Assembly (NCBI RefSeq): GCF_000940805.1
Contig: NZ_CP007142.1
Location: 5,122,593-5,186,592, forward strand
Source: Gynuella sunshinyii YC6258
GTDB lineage: Bacteria; Pseudomonadota; Gammaproteobacteria; Pseudomonadales; Natronospirillaceae
Length of the DNA: 64,000 nucleotides
Reading direction: 5' to 3'
The notes beneath the pieces were generated by a model. It was not told the origin of the DNA and ran no database searches. It saw nothing but the letters and a program-made list of their open reading frames with translations. A program made the translations under genes and the position numbers. Below, piece after piece: positions 1 through 9,492 of the stretch (position 1 is its first letter; every line of letters starts with the position of its first letter).

Positions 1-69
1 CGTTTTTGAGATGACTTGTTGTTGGGGGTAGTCTGTCCCTGATCTAATAAAAACAAGAACCAGAACATT

Positions 70-1110
70 ATGTCGATCAAAACACTGGCCGCAAAACTGG
101 GGGTTTCGGTTTCCACGGTATCCAGAGCACTGAATGATTATCCTGACATCAGTTCTCATACCAAGAGCCGGGTACGTAAGGCCGCCGCCGAACTTGGTTA
201 TCAAATCAGCTCCCGAGATCGTTATCATACGCTCCAAAAAGCCTACTGTGTGGGACTGATACTGCTGCAACAGGACGACTATCTGGTCGATCCTTCGATC
301 TCTGCCCTGCTGGGGTCAGTGACCCGTTGTTTGCAACAGCATCACTATCTGGCACACGTCATTACGCTGCCGCGTGGCGAGCAGGAACTCATCGCGTTTG
401 AACAAACGATCAAACTCGGGCAATTCGATGGTCTGATCATCATCAGAACCCGAACCAATGATCCACGGGTCAACAGACTGTTGAAACTGAACATTCCATT
501 TGTCTGTTACGGCCGTACTGAAAAATCCAGCCAGTTTGCCTGGGTGGATATGGATAATGTTCAGGTATTTACCGCCGCCATCGAACGATTATTGAGCCTG
601 GGGCATCGTAACATTGGGTTCATTAACATTTCTGAACAGTTTCATTTTGCCCGCGACCGTTTGACCGGCCTGCAGAACACCCTGCAACAATATGATTTCA
701 AATTACCGGAATGGCGCTATCGCTGCTGCGATTTCAGCGCCGCTCAGGCACGTCAGCTGACCATCGACATGTTGGCCCACGATCACTCAATCACTGCGCT
801 GGTCTGCGCCACCGACCATATTGCCAGAGGCGTTTATTCCGCCTGCCGGTCACTGGGTTTAAAAATCGGTCTGGATCTTTCCGTGATCGGATGCGATGAC
901 GCCGTGGATGTTGCCTATATGGATCCACCGCTGACAACCGTCGGCACCGATGAAGACACCGGTCGCGTACTGGCGGAAACCTTACTGAAACGAATCGACG
1001 GAGAACCTATCAGCGGGTTGCAACGATTACTGCCACCGAAACTGGTGGTCAGAGAATCCGATCAACCCTTCACTCACCTCTCCCATCCACAGGAAAGGAT
1101 TAAGTCATGA
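70..1110 (+). CDS. LacI-family transcriptional regulator of the sugar operon
   Basis: A 346-residue repressor-type protein. The N-terminus (residues 2-46) is a LacI helix-turn-helix (IKTLAAKLGVSVSTVSRAL) with the hinge after it, and the rest is a periplasmic-binding-protein-like effector domain expected to sense a sugar. Its stop overlaps the start of the binding-protein gene by 4 bp (ATGA), so regulator and transporter should be co-transcribed and autoregulated. The start ATG has only a weak purine stretch upstream. Only 69 bp of upstream sequence are visible and I could not identify an operator there. The ligand is unknown; an alpha-glucoside is the likeliest given the downstream glycosidase. 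Confidence 0.93.
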   Translation: MSIKTLAAKLGVSVSTVSRALNDYPDISSHTKSRVRKAAAELGYQISSRDRYHTLQKAYCVGLILLQQDDYLVDPSISALLGSVTRCLQQHHYLAHVITLPRGEQELIAFEQTIKLGQFDGLIIIRTRTNDPRVNRLLKLNIPFVCYGRTEKSSQFAWVDMDNVQVFTAAIERLLSLGHRNIGFINISEQFHFARDRLTGLQNTLQQYDFKLPEWRYRCCDFSAAQARQLTIDMLAHDHSITALVCATDHIARGVYSACRSLGLKIGLDLSVIGCDDAVDVAYMDPPLTTVGTDEDTGRVLAETLLKRIDGEPISGLQRLLPPKLVVRESDQPFTHLSHPQERIKS

Positions 1111-2456
1111 AAATAACCATAACACTGAAACTGACCCTGGCAGCTCTCGGGCTGATGTTATCCGGCAATCTGTTTGCCACGACGGTGGAGTTCTGGACCA
1201 CCGAAACCCAAAGCGAACGTATGACGGTCATAGAAACCCTGGCGGCAACGTTCGAAGCGCTGAATCCGGATGTCACAGTTAAAGTGGTTCCGGTGGATGA
1301 AAATGACATGGCCACTCAAATCGCGGCAGCGGCGGCGGCAGGAACCCTGCCACAACTGATTGAAGCCGGCTCAGAACTGATCATGGCATTTGGAGAAGAA
1401 GGGATTCTGAATACCGATCTCAGCAAAGATGTTCTCAACACCGTTGGTAAGAAAAACTTCTACACCGGGGCGCTGAATATGCTGCGCACCCCAAAAGGCG
1501 GACACTACTATGGCCTGCCCTATCACGGCTGGATACAGGGGATCTGGTATCGCAAGGACTGGTTCGAACAGGCCGGCCTGAAACCGCCCACAGACTGGAA
1601 CAGTATTCTCAAGGCCGCTGAAACATTTACCAAACCGGATCAGAATCAATATGGCATTCTGGTCGGCACCAAAGTCGAAGGGTACAGTGAGCAGGTGTTT
1701 ACCCATCTGGCACTCTCAAACAAAGCCGCAGAATTCAACAAAAAAGGCGAACTGATTTTCGATAGCAAGGCAACGGTTGAAACCCTGGAGTTTTATAAAA
1801 AGCTGGCACAATATAATCCGCCCGGACCTCAAAACTGGCGTGCCCGCGATTACTATCTGCAGGGCAAGATGGCGATGTTCTTCTATTCCACCTATATCAT
1901 GGACGATCTGGCGTTGGCAGAAGTCGCCAAAGGCTCTCTTACCGCCGACAATTTCGCCGAACTCAGTGGCGGCAAATTCGATCCCAACCTGGTTAAAAAC
2001 ACTGGCTTCGTACCGATTATTCATCATAAAACCGATGCCAGTTATGGCGTTCTCGTCGGTCTGGCCGGGGTCGACCTGAGCGACGATGCCGAGGCCGATG
2101 CCACTCGCCGGCTGGTTGAATTTCTGTATGAACCGGCACCCTATATTACCTTCCTGCATATGGCGCCCGGTGGCATGAACCCGATGATCAAAGGCATAGC
2201 CGAAAATCCACAATACCTGAAAGATCCTAATGGTGTCTTCGAACTGTATGGTGTCGATAAGATCAAAGAAATCATTGCCGGATTCGAAAAGATCAAAACC
2301 TTCAGCGTGGTTGACGGCGAAGTGTTTCCTCAGTCTGGCGAGATTTTTGCCAAGCAAATCATTCCGCAGATGATTTACAGCACCATATTTGAAGGCGTCA
2401 GCGCCGAAAGTGCGGTCAAACAGGCAACTCAGAAAATGCAGCAGCTAATGGATTGA
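1107..2456 (+). CDS. Sugar ABC transporter substrate-binding protein
   Basis: A 449-residue periplasmic solute-binding protein of the MalE/SBP_bac_1 type. It starts with a Sec signal peptide (MKITITLKLTLAALGLML, cleavage probably after LFA near residue 24), followed by a VEFWTTETQ beta-strand typical of carbohydrate-binding proteins. A clear AGGAAAGGA ribosome site precedes the ATG. It should deliver a sugar to the two permeases downstream. The 111-bp gap to the next gene carries two small hairpins, which could raise this gene's mRNA above that of the membrane components. Substrate not determinable from sequence. Confidence 0.93.
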   Translation: MKITITLKLTLAALGLMLSGNLFATTVEFWTTETQSERMTVIETLAATFEALNPDVTVKVVPVDENDMATQIAAAAAAGTLPQLIEAGSELIMAFGEEGILNTDLSKDVLNTVGKKNFYTGALNMLRTPKGGHYYGLPYHGWIQGIWYRKDWFEQAGLKPPTDWNSILKAAETFTKPDQNQYGILVGTKVEGYSEQVFTHLALSNKAAEFNKKGELIFDSKATVETLEFYKKLAQYNPPGPQNWRARDYYLQGKMAMFFYSTYIMDDLALAEVAKGSLTADNFAELSGGKFDPNLVKNTGFVPIIHHKTDASYGVLVGLAGVDLSDDAEADATRRLVEFLYEPAPYITFLHMAPGGMNPMIKGIAENPQYLKDPNGVFELYGVDKIKEIIAGFEKIKTFSVVDGEVFPQSGEIFAKQIIPQMIYSTIFEGVSAESAVKQATQKMQQLMD

Positions 2457-2475
2457 TTCCCGCTGTTTATTCACC

Positions 2476-2531
2476 TGGCAATCATTTTTTGCCAAGCGAA
2501 CAGCTCCCGGAAAGACGGCAGGGAAGCCGTC
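2476..2531 (+). repeat. Two intercistronic hairpins between binding-protein and permease genes
   Basis: The gap holds TGGCAA (2476-2481) pairing with TTGCCA (2489-2494), and GACGGC (2514-2519) pairing with GCCGTC (2526-2531). Each stem is only 6 bp and neither ends in a T-run. Stem-loops at this position in maltose-type operons are known to stabilise the binding-protein message; that role here is inference. Confidence 0.4.
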
Positions 2532-2567
2532 CACCGGTCAAAACAATAACCAGGATTGAGAGCCCGT

Positions 2568-3434
2568 ATGTCCAGTTATCTACGACAACAGGAATCACGA
2601 CTCGGTATCCGACTGGTGGCACCCGCCGTCGGCATTATCGGTCTGTTAGTGGTTTATCCAATTGCGTTTAACATTTACCTGAGTTTTTTTGATGTTCAGC
2701 TGAATGGCGATAAACACTTCGTCGGTCTACACAACTACACCACATTATTGAGTAACACAGAATTTTATCACTCGGTGTGGACATCACTGATTTATCTGAT
2801 GGGCACCGTCGCCGGAACTACAATACTTGGACTGGCGGCGGCACTGTTGATGAATCAGCAGTTCAGCTTCCGTAACGTCGCCCGCAGTCTGATACTGCTA
2901 CCTTACTTTGCTCCGGTCATAAGTGTCGTTTTTGGCTGGCAGTTCATTTTTGATCCGGTCAACGGTATCTATAATCATCTGGTCGTGGATGTGTTGTCAT
3001 TAACCGCCACCCGCCGCAACCTGATCGGCGATCCGGCCACCGCACTGTGGGTAGTGATTGTGTTTGATATCTGGAAACACTTTCCCATCGCCTACCTGTT
3101 ATTGCTGGCCAAACTGCAAAGCATTCCAAGGGATTTATACGAAGCGGCGGCCATTGACGGCCACGGTCCCTGGGGACGGTTCTGGGCAGTGACCCTGCCG
3201 GAAATCCGCTTTGTCCTCGGCACAGTCATACTGCTGCGACTGATCTGGAATCTGAACCGCTTCGAAGAAGTTTTTCTGCTCGCCCCAAATGTGAAAACCC
3301 TGCCGGTATTTACCTACTATCAGGCCTTTACCGGCGTCATCGATCAGGGACTGGCCGCTACGGTATCCGTACTGCAACTACTGCTACTGACAGGGTTGAT
3401 CTGGTATTACGTCCGCAAAGTACTGAAATGGTGA
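2568..3434 (+). CDS. Sugar ABC transporter permease, MalF-like
   Basis: An inner-membrane permease of about 288 residues with six predicted hydrophobic helices. The cytoplasmic EAA loop is YEAAAIDGHGPWGRFWAVTLP, which docks the ATPase. A TTG twelve bases upstream (2556) would add MRAR, but the AGGA at 2552-2555 lies directly against it, so I prefer the ATG at 2568 (MSSYLRQQ). It should form a heterodimer with the next gene product, 4 bp downstream. Confidence 0.92.
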   Translation: MSSYLRQQESRLGIRLVAPAVGIIGLLVVYPIAFNIYLSFFDVQLNGDKHFVGLHNYTTLLSNTEFYHSVWTSLIYLMGTVAGTTILGLAAALLMNQQFSFRNVARSLILLPYFAPVISVVFGWQFIFDPVNGIYNHLVVDVLSLTATRRNLIGDPATALWVVIVFDIWKHFPIAYLLLLAKLQSIPRDLYEAAAIDGHGPWGRFWAVTLPEIRFVLGTVILLRLIWNLNRFEEVFLLAPNVKTLPVFTYYQAFTGVIDQGLAATVSVLQLLLLTGLIWYYVRKVLKW

Positions 3435-3438
3435 CCGC

Positions 3439-4404
3439 ATGCTGAATCGTCGTCGCTCCTTTGGCCAGAACATTTTTCTGTACAGCATGATCATCATGAT
3501 CATTCTGTTCTGTATTTTTCCGTTTCTACAGATTCTCTCCACCTCACTGAAACATCAGATTGATTGGGGTAATCCGTCTTTGATTCCCAGAGTCATCCAT
3601 CTCGATGCTTATAAAGAATTGCTGGGCCTGATGCCTGAAAAAGTGATCGAAATTCCTGACTCGGTCAAGTCCATGTTGGACAACCCCGCACTGAGTGAAA
3701 CAGCAAAACAGAAAATCATTGCCCGTTTCACCTCGCAGGATGCAGACTTTCCGTTTGTCCGATACATGCTGAACAGCTTCCTGATCAGTCTGGTGACTTC
3801 GGTCGCCTCTACATTTTTTGCTGCTCTGGCCGCATATGCCATTGCCCGTCTTCGTTTTCCCGGTCGCTCTGTATTTTCCAACGCGGTCCTGTTTGTGTAC
3901 ATGGTCGGCGGGGTGCTGCTCATGGTGCCGTTGTACCAAATGGCGGTGACGGTTGGGCTGGCAGCATCCATTACCGGAACCCTGGTGTGTATCTTTCTGA
4001 TCTATGTGATCCAGACACTGCCGGTGGCCATGTACATGCTGGGAAACTATTTTCGCACCATACCTTTTTCCCTCGAAGAAGCTGCCATGATGGATGGCTG
4101 TTCCCGGACAGAAGCGTTCGCCACTATCATCATTCCGCTGTCGAGACCCATGCTGATGACAGTATTCGTCTACTGTTTCGTCATTGCCTGGAATGAATAC
4201 CTGTTTGCCTCGGTGTTCCTCAAACAGTATCAGGATTTCCATACTCTGCCGTTGGCACTGCAAACATTATTCAACTCTAAAAATGCTATCTGGGACCGGA
4301 TCATGGCAGCCTCAATGCTGACGCTGGTACCGGTCGTCATCGCCTTCATGTTCGCCAATCGCCATCTCTCAGGCGGCCTTACCGAAGGCGGCGTCAAAGA
4401 ATAA
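3439..4404 (+). CDS. Sugar ABC transporter permease, MalG-like
   Basis: A 321-residue inner-membrane permease. After a first helix near residues 11-32 there is a periplasmic segment of about 75 residues, as in MalG-type subunits, then five more helices. The EAA loop is EEAAMMDGCSRTEAFATIII, followed by P-L-S-R-P. It follows the MalF-like gene by 4 bp and precedes the ATPase gene by 10 bp, so the transporter is a standard two-permease, one-ATPase importer. Confidence 0.93.
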   Translation: MLNRRRSFGQNIFLYSMIIMIILFCIFPFLQILSTSLKHQIDWGNPSLIPRVIHLDAYKELLGLMPEKVIEIPDSVKSMLDNPALSETAKQKIIARFTSQDADFPFVRYMLNSFLISLVTSVASTFFAALAAYAIARLRFPGRSVFSNAVLFVYMVGGVLLMVPLYQMAVTVGLAASITGTLVCIFLIYVIQTLPVAMYMLGNYFRTIPFSLEEAAMMDGCSRTEAFATIIIPLSRPMLMTVFVYCFVIAWNEYLFASVFLKQYQDFHTLPLALQTLFNSKNAIWDRIMAASMLTLVPVVIAFMFANRHLSGGLTEGGVKE

Positions 4405-4414
4405 GGAAACCGTT

Positions 4415-5527
4415 ATGAGTTCTGTGCATCTGAGAAATATCAATAAATCCTATGGCAGCCTGCCCATCGTCAAAAACCTGAATCTGGAAATCAACGCCGG
4501 CGAATTTGTCGTGCTGGTCGGCCCCAGTGGTTGCGGCAAAAGCACTACCCTGAGAATGGTGGCCGGTCTCGAAGAAATCACCAGCGGCGAAGTCAGAATT
4601 GGTGCAGAGGTGGTGAACGATCTCGCCCCCCATAAACGGAATATTGCCATGGTATTCCAGAATTATGCGCTTTATCCGCACAAAACCGTCCGTGAAAACA
4701 TCCTGTTCGGACTGAAAAAATCCGGTGCCAGCCAACAGCTGATGGATGAACGATTAACGCAGGTATCGGAAATGTTACAACTGGAGGAATATCTGGACCG
4801 GCGCCCGTCTGACCTCTCCGGTGGTCAGCGCCAGCGGGTTGCCATGGGGCGCGCGCTGGCCCGCGATGCCAATGTTTATCTGTTTGACGAACCCCTCTCC
4901 AATCTGGACGCCAAACTACGCCATCACATGCGCACGGAAATGGCCCGTATCCAGGCGGAATACAACATGACGGCCATCTACGTGACTCATGACCAGGTGG
5001 AAGCCATGACCCTCGGAGACCGGGTGGTTGTCATGCGCGATGGCATGGTTGAACAGATCGGCACGCCCATGGAAATTTATCTGCAACCGGCCAACACCTT
5101 TGTTGCAACCTTCATCGGCTCCCCCGCCATGAACCTGCTGGAAGCAAAAGTGGAACAAGATGAAATTGTCATTGCCGGGCATCGCATGCCCATAGCCGGT
5201 ATTCCCTTTACCGATGCCAAACAATTGAATGCGTTTGACCACATACTGGTCGGTATTCGTCCCGATTTTTTTGAGGATGCCCGCTTTATTCGTGACGACA
5301 GCCAACGATTTGTATTCGAGGACTTGCATGTCAATCTGGTGGAAAATCTTGGCTTCGATAAAGAACTGATGATCAATATCGGCAACCATGAAATCAAGGC
5401 CCGGCTTGATCTGCGCAGTCATATTCGGCGTCAGGAGACGATTTCGTTGTCTGTCGATTTAAGCCGGGTGTTGCTGTTTGACATGAGTACCGAAGGCGTA
5501 CTGATCAATTCAGGACAGGCGTTATGA
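4415..5527 (+). CDS. Sugar ABC transporter ATP-binding protein (MalK/MsmK/UgpC type)
   Basis: A 370-residue ABC ATPase. Walker A is GPSGCGKST (residues 36-44), the signature is LSGGQRQR, Walker B is VYLFDEP followed by SNLDAKL, and the switch His is in YVTHDQ. The last ~130 residues form the TOBE/OB regulatory domain typical of carbohydrate importers (CUT1). A good AAGGA site precedes the ATG. Its stop overlaps the glycosidase start by 4 bp, linking uptake to intracellular hydrolysis of the imported sugar. Confidence 0.95.
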   Translation: MSSVHLRNINKSYGSLPIVKNLNLEINAGEFVVLVGPSGCGKSTTLRMVAGLEEITSGEVRIGAEVVNDLAPHKRNIAMVFQNYALYPHKTVRENILFGLKKSGASQQLMDERLTQVSEMLQLEEYLDRRPSDLSGGQRQRVAMGRALARDANVYLFDEPLSNLDAKLRHHMRTEMARIQAEYNMTAIYVTHDQVEAMTLGDRVVVMRDGMVEQIGTPMEIYLQPANTFVATFIGSPAMNLLEAKVEQDEIVIAGHRMPIAGIPFTDAKQLNAFDHILVGIRPDFFEDARFIRDDSQRFVFEDLHVNLVENLGFDKELMINIGNHEIKARLDLRSHIRRQETISLSVDLSRVLLFDMSTEGVLINSGQAL

Positions 5528-7320
5528 CACCACTGAAATACAACTTCTGCTACGCAATTCTGTCTGATCAGGGGCAGGCCGATTATCGTAATGATGCCAA
5601 CCAGGGCATTTACTATTTCGACACCCGTTTCCTGAATCACTACCGGTTCGAATTTGAGGATTTTTCTCTGATTTATCAGGATGCAGCCACCAATACCCAG
5701 CTGCAACAATACTGGTCCCGGCATCATCATCATCAACAGACCGGTCAGATCGATCGTTGCCTGAAACTACAACAGGATGGCTTTGAAGATGTCATCAGAT
5801 GCCATAATCCAACCCCTGATATCCAGGAAGTTGTTATCCGTCAGCATGTCGACAGCGACTTTCAGGATATGTTTGAGATTCGTGGGCAATGGCTGGAACC
5901 ACTGTTTCGGAAAACGGAAAAAAACCTCACAGCCAATGAATACCAGGCCCGGTATGTCAGCAGGGACCATCAGCTCAACCAGGTGATCATGGAATTCAGC
6001 CCCGCGCGGAATATGACTGAGGGCTGGCATTTTGATATCCAACCCGGACAAACGCTGGAGTTGGTTATTCGAGTAACGCTGATCAGCCCGTTGAGCGAGA
6101 ACACTACCGCCCTGCCGGACTATCACTCTTTTAGCCGGAATTTTTCCATAAACAAACAAAAACCATCTATCCAGCAGGCCATTGATGATGTTTATGCATT
6201 GTTATTGGCACCAGCGGAAGGACTCACTATTGCCGCCGGTTTGCCAAGGTTTGTCACACCCTTTGGGCGCGATGCTCTCATTTGCAGTTTTTTTCTACTA
6301 TCGACATTTCCGCAACTGGCCCAGGGCACCTTACAGTTTCTGGCCCATCATCAGGGCACCCGAACGGATACGATAAACGATGAACAGGCCGGCAAAATAC
6401 TGCATGAATATCGCTATGGTGAACGCAGTCGCATAGGTGACATTCCGTTTCACCCTTACTTCGGAGCCAGCGATGCCACAGCATTGTTTATCATTCTGCT
6501 GCATGATTACTGTCTTGGCAGTGGAGACTGGTCGTTCATGCAAACTCTGGAACCGCATTGGCGTAGGGCTCTGCAATGGCTGGAAGGTCAACAGGATGAC
6601 GAAACCGGTTTTATCGGTTTTCATGCCAACAAAAGAGGACTGGTCAATCAGTGCTGGAAAGACTCGCCGGATTCCATGAGCCATCAGGATGGGACGCTGG
6701 CCAAACACCCGCTTTTTGTCTCTGAAATTCAGGCTTATGCCTATAAAGCCTTCGCCTGTGCCAGCGTCTTTTTTATTCATCTGAACCAGCAACACGAAGC
6801 GGATCTCTATCAGGTTAAATCCGAACATCTGAAAAATCAGTTTGACCAGTACTTCTGGCAACCACAAATGGGTTGCTATGCACTGGCCCTTGATGGCGAC
6901 CAACAACCACTCAACGTACAAAACTCCAATGCCGGTCACTGCCTCTGGGCCGGTATCGTTAAACCCGGCCGGGCAGACGAATTAGTCACAACATTATTTT
7001 CTGAAGCACTCTGGAGCGGCTGGGGACTGCGAACACTGGGATGTCACGAGGTTCGCTATAACCCTCTCAGTTACCATAACGGTTCGGTCTGGCCTCACGA
7101 TATGGCATTAACGGCCTTGGGTTTAAAACAATATGGTTATCACCATCAGGCTCAGCATATTGCCGACACGCTGCTAGACGTAGCGGAAAAACAACCGGAT
7201 CATCGTCTGCCAGAGCTTTATTCCGGCCATGACCGAAACCATTATCCGGTGCTGCCTTATCATCTGTCCTGTCGGCCGCAGGCCTGGGCTGCGGCCGCGT
7301 TATTCGCGTTATGGACTTAA
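5524..7320 (+). CDS. Amylo-alpha-1,6-glucosidase / glycogen-debranching-type glycosidase
   Basis: A 598-residue cytoplasmic protein without signal peptide. The N-terminal ~190 residues match the bacterial debranching-enzyme N-domain (NQGIYYFDTRFLNHYRFEFE). The remainder is an (alpha/alpha)6-barrel glycosidase with FVTPFGRDALI, AGKILHEYRYGERSRIGDIP and HPYFGASDATALF, the conserved active-site blocks of this family. It overlaps the ATPase gene by 4 bp and closes the operon. Family members are annotated as amylo-alpha-1,6-glucosidase, but related barrels hydrolyse glucosylglycerate, trehalose or sucrose-like compounds, so the substrate is open. A MITE-like element begins at its stop codon. Confidence 0.85.
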   Translation: MTPLKYNFCYAILSDQGQADYRNDANQGIYYFDTRFLNHYRFEFEDFSLIYQDAATNTQLQQYWSRHHHHQQTGQIDRCLKLQQDGFEDVIRCHNPTPDIQEVVIRQHVDSDFQDMFEIRGQWLEPLFRKTEKNLTANEYQARYVSRDHQLNQVIMEFSPARNMTEGWHFDIQPGQTLELVIRVTLISPLSENTTALPDYHSFSRNFSINKQKPSIQQAIDDVYALLLAPAEGLTIAAGLPRFVTPFGRDALICSFFLLSTFPQLAQGTLQFLAHHQGTRTDTINDEQAGKILHEYRYGERSRIGDIPFHPYFGASDATALFIILLHDYCLGSGDWSFMQTLEPHWRRALQWLEGQQDDETGFIGFHANKRGLVNQCWKDSPDSMSHQDGTLAKHPLFVSEIQAYAYKAFACASVFFIHLNQQHEADLYQVKSEHLKNQFDQYFWQPQMGCYALALDGDQQPLNVQNSNAGHCLWAGIVKPGRADELVTTLFSEALWSGWGLRTLGCHEVRYNPLSYHNGSVWPHDMALTALGLKQYGYHHQAQHIADTLLDVAEKQPDHRLPELYSGHDRNHYPVLPYHLSCRPQAWAAAALFALWT

Positions 7321-7477
7321 GGAACCATCTGAATAACTACCAGCGTCACCAATATGGCGTTAAAAAAACCTGTTCAAGTCGGTCATTTATGCCTCATGAA
7401 CGCCCTGGTCTCACAGATTTTCGCCCGGCCCTGCCTTCCTGGCAGACATTACTCATAGGCTCCTTAACACCCAATTG
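7317..7477. mobile_element. Degenerate MITE-like element with imperfect terminal inverted repeats
   Basis: TTAAGGAACCATCTGAATAA (7317-7336) and CTCATAGGCTCCTTAA (7461-7476) form imperfect inverted ends. They resemble the ends of the better-preserved elements at 27505-27645 and 57344-57487. The interior shows little similarity to those copies, so this could be a related family or an old copy. It lies between the debranching-enzyme stop and the convergent vWA gene. No coding capacity. Confidence 0.4.
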
Positions 7478-7494
7478 AATCAATATTCTCCGAA

Positions 7495-8493
7495 TTACTT
7501 CGATGAGAATGCTTCAATACAATAAATACCTGTCGGCAATTCAACCGGCACCCTACCTTCGGAGCAGATTCTGGTATCTTCTACAACCGCTTCCACAACC
7601 TCAGCCAATCCTTCCAGGCTGCTACCTACAGACAATACTGCACCACCAGTATACTCTGCCAGTTCCTCCGCAGGATTAGTGGCCAATGCATAGGGTTTCA
7701 GGTTTAACAACTTGCCAGTCTGTTGGTCGATCAGAGACTCACTTTTATAAAGCGTTCCATCGGAATTGAGCATCTTAAGTGCGGTTGGGATCAAGGTGTA
7801 TAGCATGCAACCTGCCTGGACCCTTTTGAAACCACCAGCATCATAAACATCCACCGTAGTCACAGGGCAAATCGCATCGATTGCAGATTTCACAGCATTG
7901 ACATCCGCTGGATGGTTGACTACTCCACTAAACGGATAGTTCGCTTCGATAGCAGGGTAATTATGAAAACTCAGAGGATATGTGAAGTGGAAAATCAACA
8001 CCTGGGGAGTAGATGGGTTTATACCGAGCAGTTTAGGTTTGATGTCACCTTTATCCAGATAATCTCCATCACCATTTAGATCCAGCCCGGAACCACTGAT
8101 TGCCTGGCGTAATGCTTCCAACTGGGATTCAGGGGCATCTCCACCACCGGATGAACTCAAGGCATTAAGCGCGGTAATGAGATTGGTGGTATCTGTATCC
8201 AACGGAGTTTCCACTCTATATCCATAATCACTGGAACCGCCGTAAGGACTGTAAGGAAAATCACGGTGTGACACCAGCGCAAAACGAGTCCCCGAGGTAG
8301 CCAGATTGAATGGCATGATAAAGTCAGTAACGATTTTGGCCTGCCAGTTGGGTAACAATGCGCCAGTACTACCGGTCACATCCAGGACCAGAATAACGTC
8401 TGGTGCAGTACGACCAAACACGGCTAGCAGGGAGAAAAGGGCTGCGATAAAAATCTGCTGAAGGTTTTTTTTTATATTTGATAGCATGTTCAT
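7495..8493 (-). CDS. Secreted von Willebrand factor A domain protein
   Basis: About 332 residues from the preferred ATG at 8493 (MNMLSNIKKN), which has a GAG seven bases upstream and exposes a good signal peptide ending near FGRTA. A longer reading to 8580 would bury the signal peptide. The mature part opens with VILVLDVTGSTG, a vWA MIDAS motif (D-x-T-G-S). Paired cysteines lie in the central and C-terminal parts. Such proteins bind ligands or divalent metal outside the cytoplasm; the ligand is unknown. It stands alone on the minus strand with no obvious partner. Confidence 0.8.
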   Translation of the reverse strand: MNMLSNIKKNLQQIFIAALFSLLAVFGRTAPDVILVLDVTGSTGALLPNWQAKIVTDFIMPFNLATSGTRFALVSHRDFPYSPYGGSSDYGYRVETPLDTDTTNLITALNALSSSGGGDAPESQLEALRQAISGSGLDLNGDGDYLDKGDIKPKLLGINPSTPQVLIFHFTYPLSFHNYPAIEANYPFSGVVNHPADVNAVKSAIDAICPVTTVDVYDAGGFKRVQAGCMLYTLIPTALKMLNSDGTLYKSESLIDQQTGKLLNLKPYALATNPAEELAEYTGGAVLSVGSSLEGLAEVVEAVVEDTRICSEGRVPVELPTGIYCIEAFSSK

Positions 8494-8796
8494 AAATTTA
8501 CTCGTGCGGTTGATAGAGTTTTTATTAACAGGCAATTGAATGAGACAGAAGACGCTACAGATGCAGTGCAAACAGAGCATTTATGCTGGTTTAAACAAGG
8601 CAAGCGCAACACGGGCGTTTTTCAACAACCTGCGCAGCTGCTTCTACTTCTTAAAAAAATCGTAAGCAGTCGAGGCGACCTTTCTATTCCTTTATCATGA
8701 TTATTAATATCGCTCATTTGGATGACCTGGACATCTTTCCATATCGTTATTGAGATATTTTTTTTGAAAAGCAAATAACAAAATACAGATATTGGA
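8494..8796. other. Intergenic region, no gene seen
   Basis: About 300 bp upstream of the vWA gene and downstream of the Zn peptidase gene, AT-rich toward 8690-8790. It should hold the vWA promoter. I saw no strong hairpin, repeat or reading frame with a credible ribosome site. Confidence 0.5.
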
Positions 8797-9474
8797 TCAG
8801 CGTATCCGACGGAACAGTGTGCTCAGATTCAGCAATCCCATTACCGCTGAACTGACATAAGTTAATGCACAGGCTCTTAGAATTTTTCGGGCTTTGGTCA
8901 GATCAGATTGGTTTAGATACTCACCTTTTTGCAGAATGGGTAGCGCTTTATTGAAGCTGGCATCGAATTCGACCGGCAGGGTAATCAGGTGTACCAGCAG
9001 ATTGAAAACGATACTGACGATGATCACCAGAAACAAACCCCGTCCCAGTATCGCAGTTGCCGGAATCAGGGATAATATCGGCATCAGCATGATGGCAATC
9101 TGCGCAAGTTTTTGCACCATGGCGGCCAGCAGTGCCAGCTTTGAACGCAGCAGCAATCGCCAGTCGCGCTGGTGGAACTGGATGGCATGACCCACTTCAT
9201 GTGCAGCGACGACCACTGCAGTCAATGATTGCCCCTGTAGATGTTCCTGCTTGAGCCTCACAATATTATCGCTCGGATCGAAATGATCCCCCTGAAGGGT
9301 CTCCTCCAGTCCGGCCTTGAGTTCAAAGCGATTGATCAAGTGCCGGGCCAGCTCTCCTCCGGTCCCGGGCAGATAATCCAGCCTGACCGAATATCGTTTG
9401 AGCACTGCCTTCACCCAGATACCTGGTCCGGCAACGACAGCGACCAACAGCAGCAACAGGATTAACCATATCAT
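8797..9474 (-). CDS. Membrane zinc metallopeptidase, YugP-like (PF04298)
   Basis: A 225-residue integral membrane protein. It begins with a hydrophobic helix (IWLILLLLLVAVVAGPGIWV) and has the zinc-binding HEVGHAIQFH motif near residue 90, followed by two further long hydrophobic stretches (VQKLAQIAIMLMPILSLIPA and GLFLVIIVSIVFNLLVHLI). Length and layout fit the Zn_peptidase_2 family, a conserved family of unknown physiological substrate. It lies 18 bp downstream of dxs on the same strand and may be co-transcribed with the isoprenoid genes. Confidence 0.88.
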   Translation of the reverse strand: MIWLILLLLLVAVVAGPGIWVKAVLKRYSVRLDYLPGTGGELARHLINRFELKAGLEETLQGDHFDPSDNIVRLKQEHLQGQSLTAVVVAAHEVGHAIQFHQRDWRLLLRSKLALLAAMVQKLAQIAIMLMPILSLIPATAILGRGLFLVIIVSIVFNLLVHLITLPVEFDASFNKALPILQKGEYLNQSDLTKARKILRACALTYVSSAVMGLLNLSTLFRRIR

Positions 9475-9492
9475 GGTGTTTGGTTTCCGAAA

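Noticed and set aside
3544-4263. 239-codon minus-strand open frame
   Set aside because: Antisense of the MalG-like permease; the composition (His/Gln/Arg-rich) is typical of a shadow frame.
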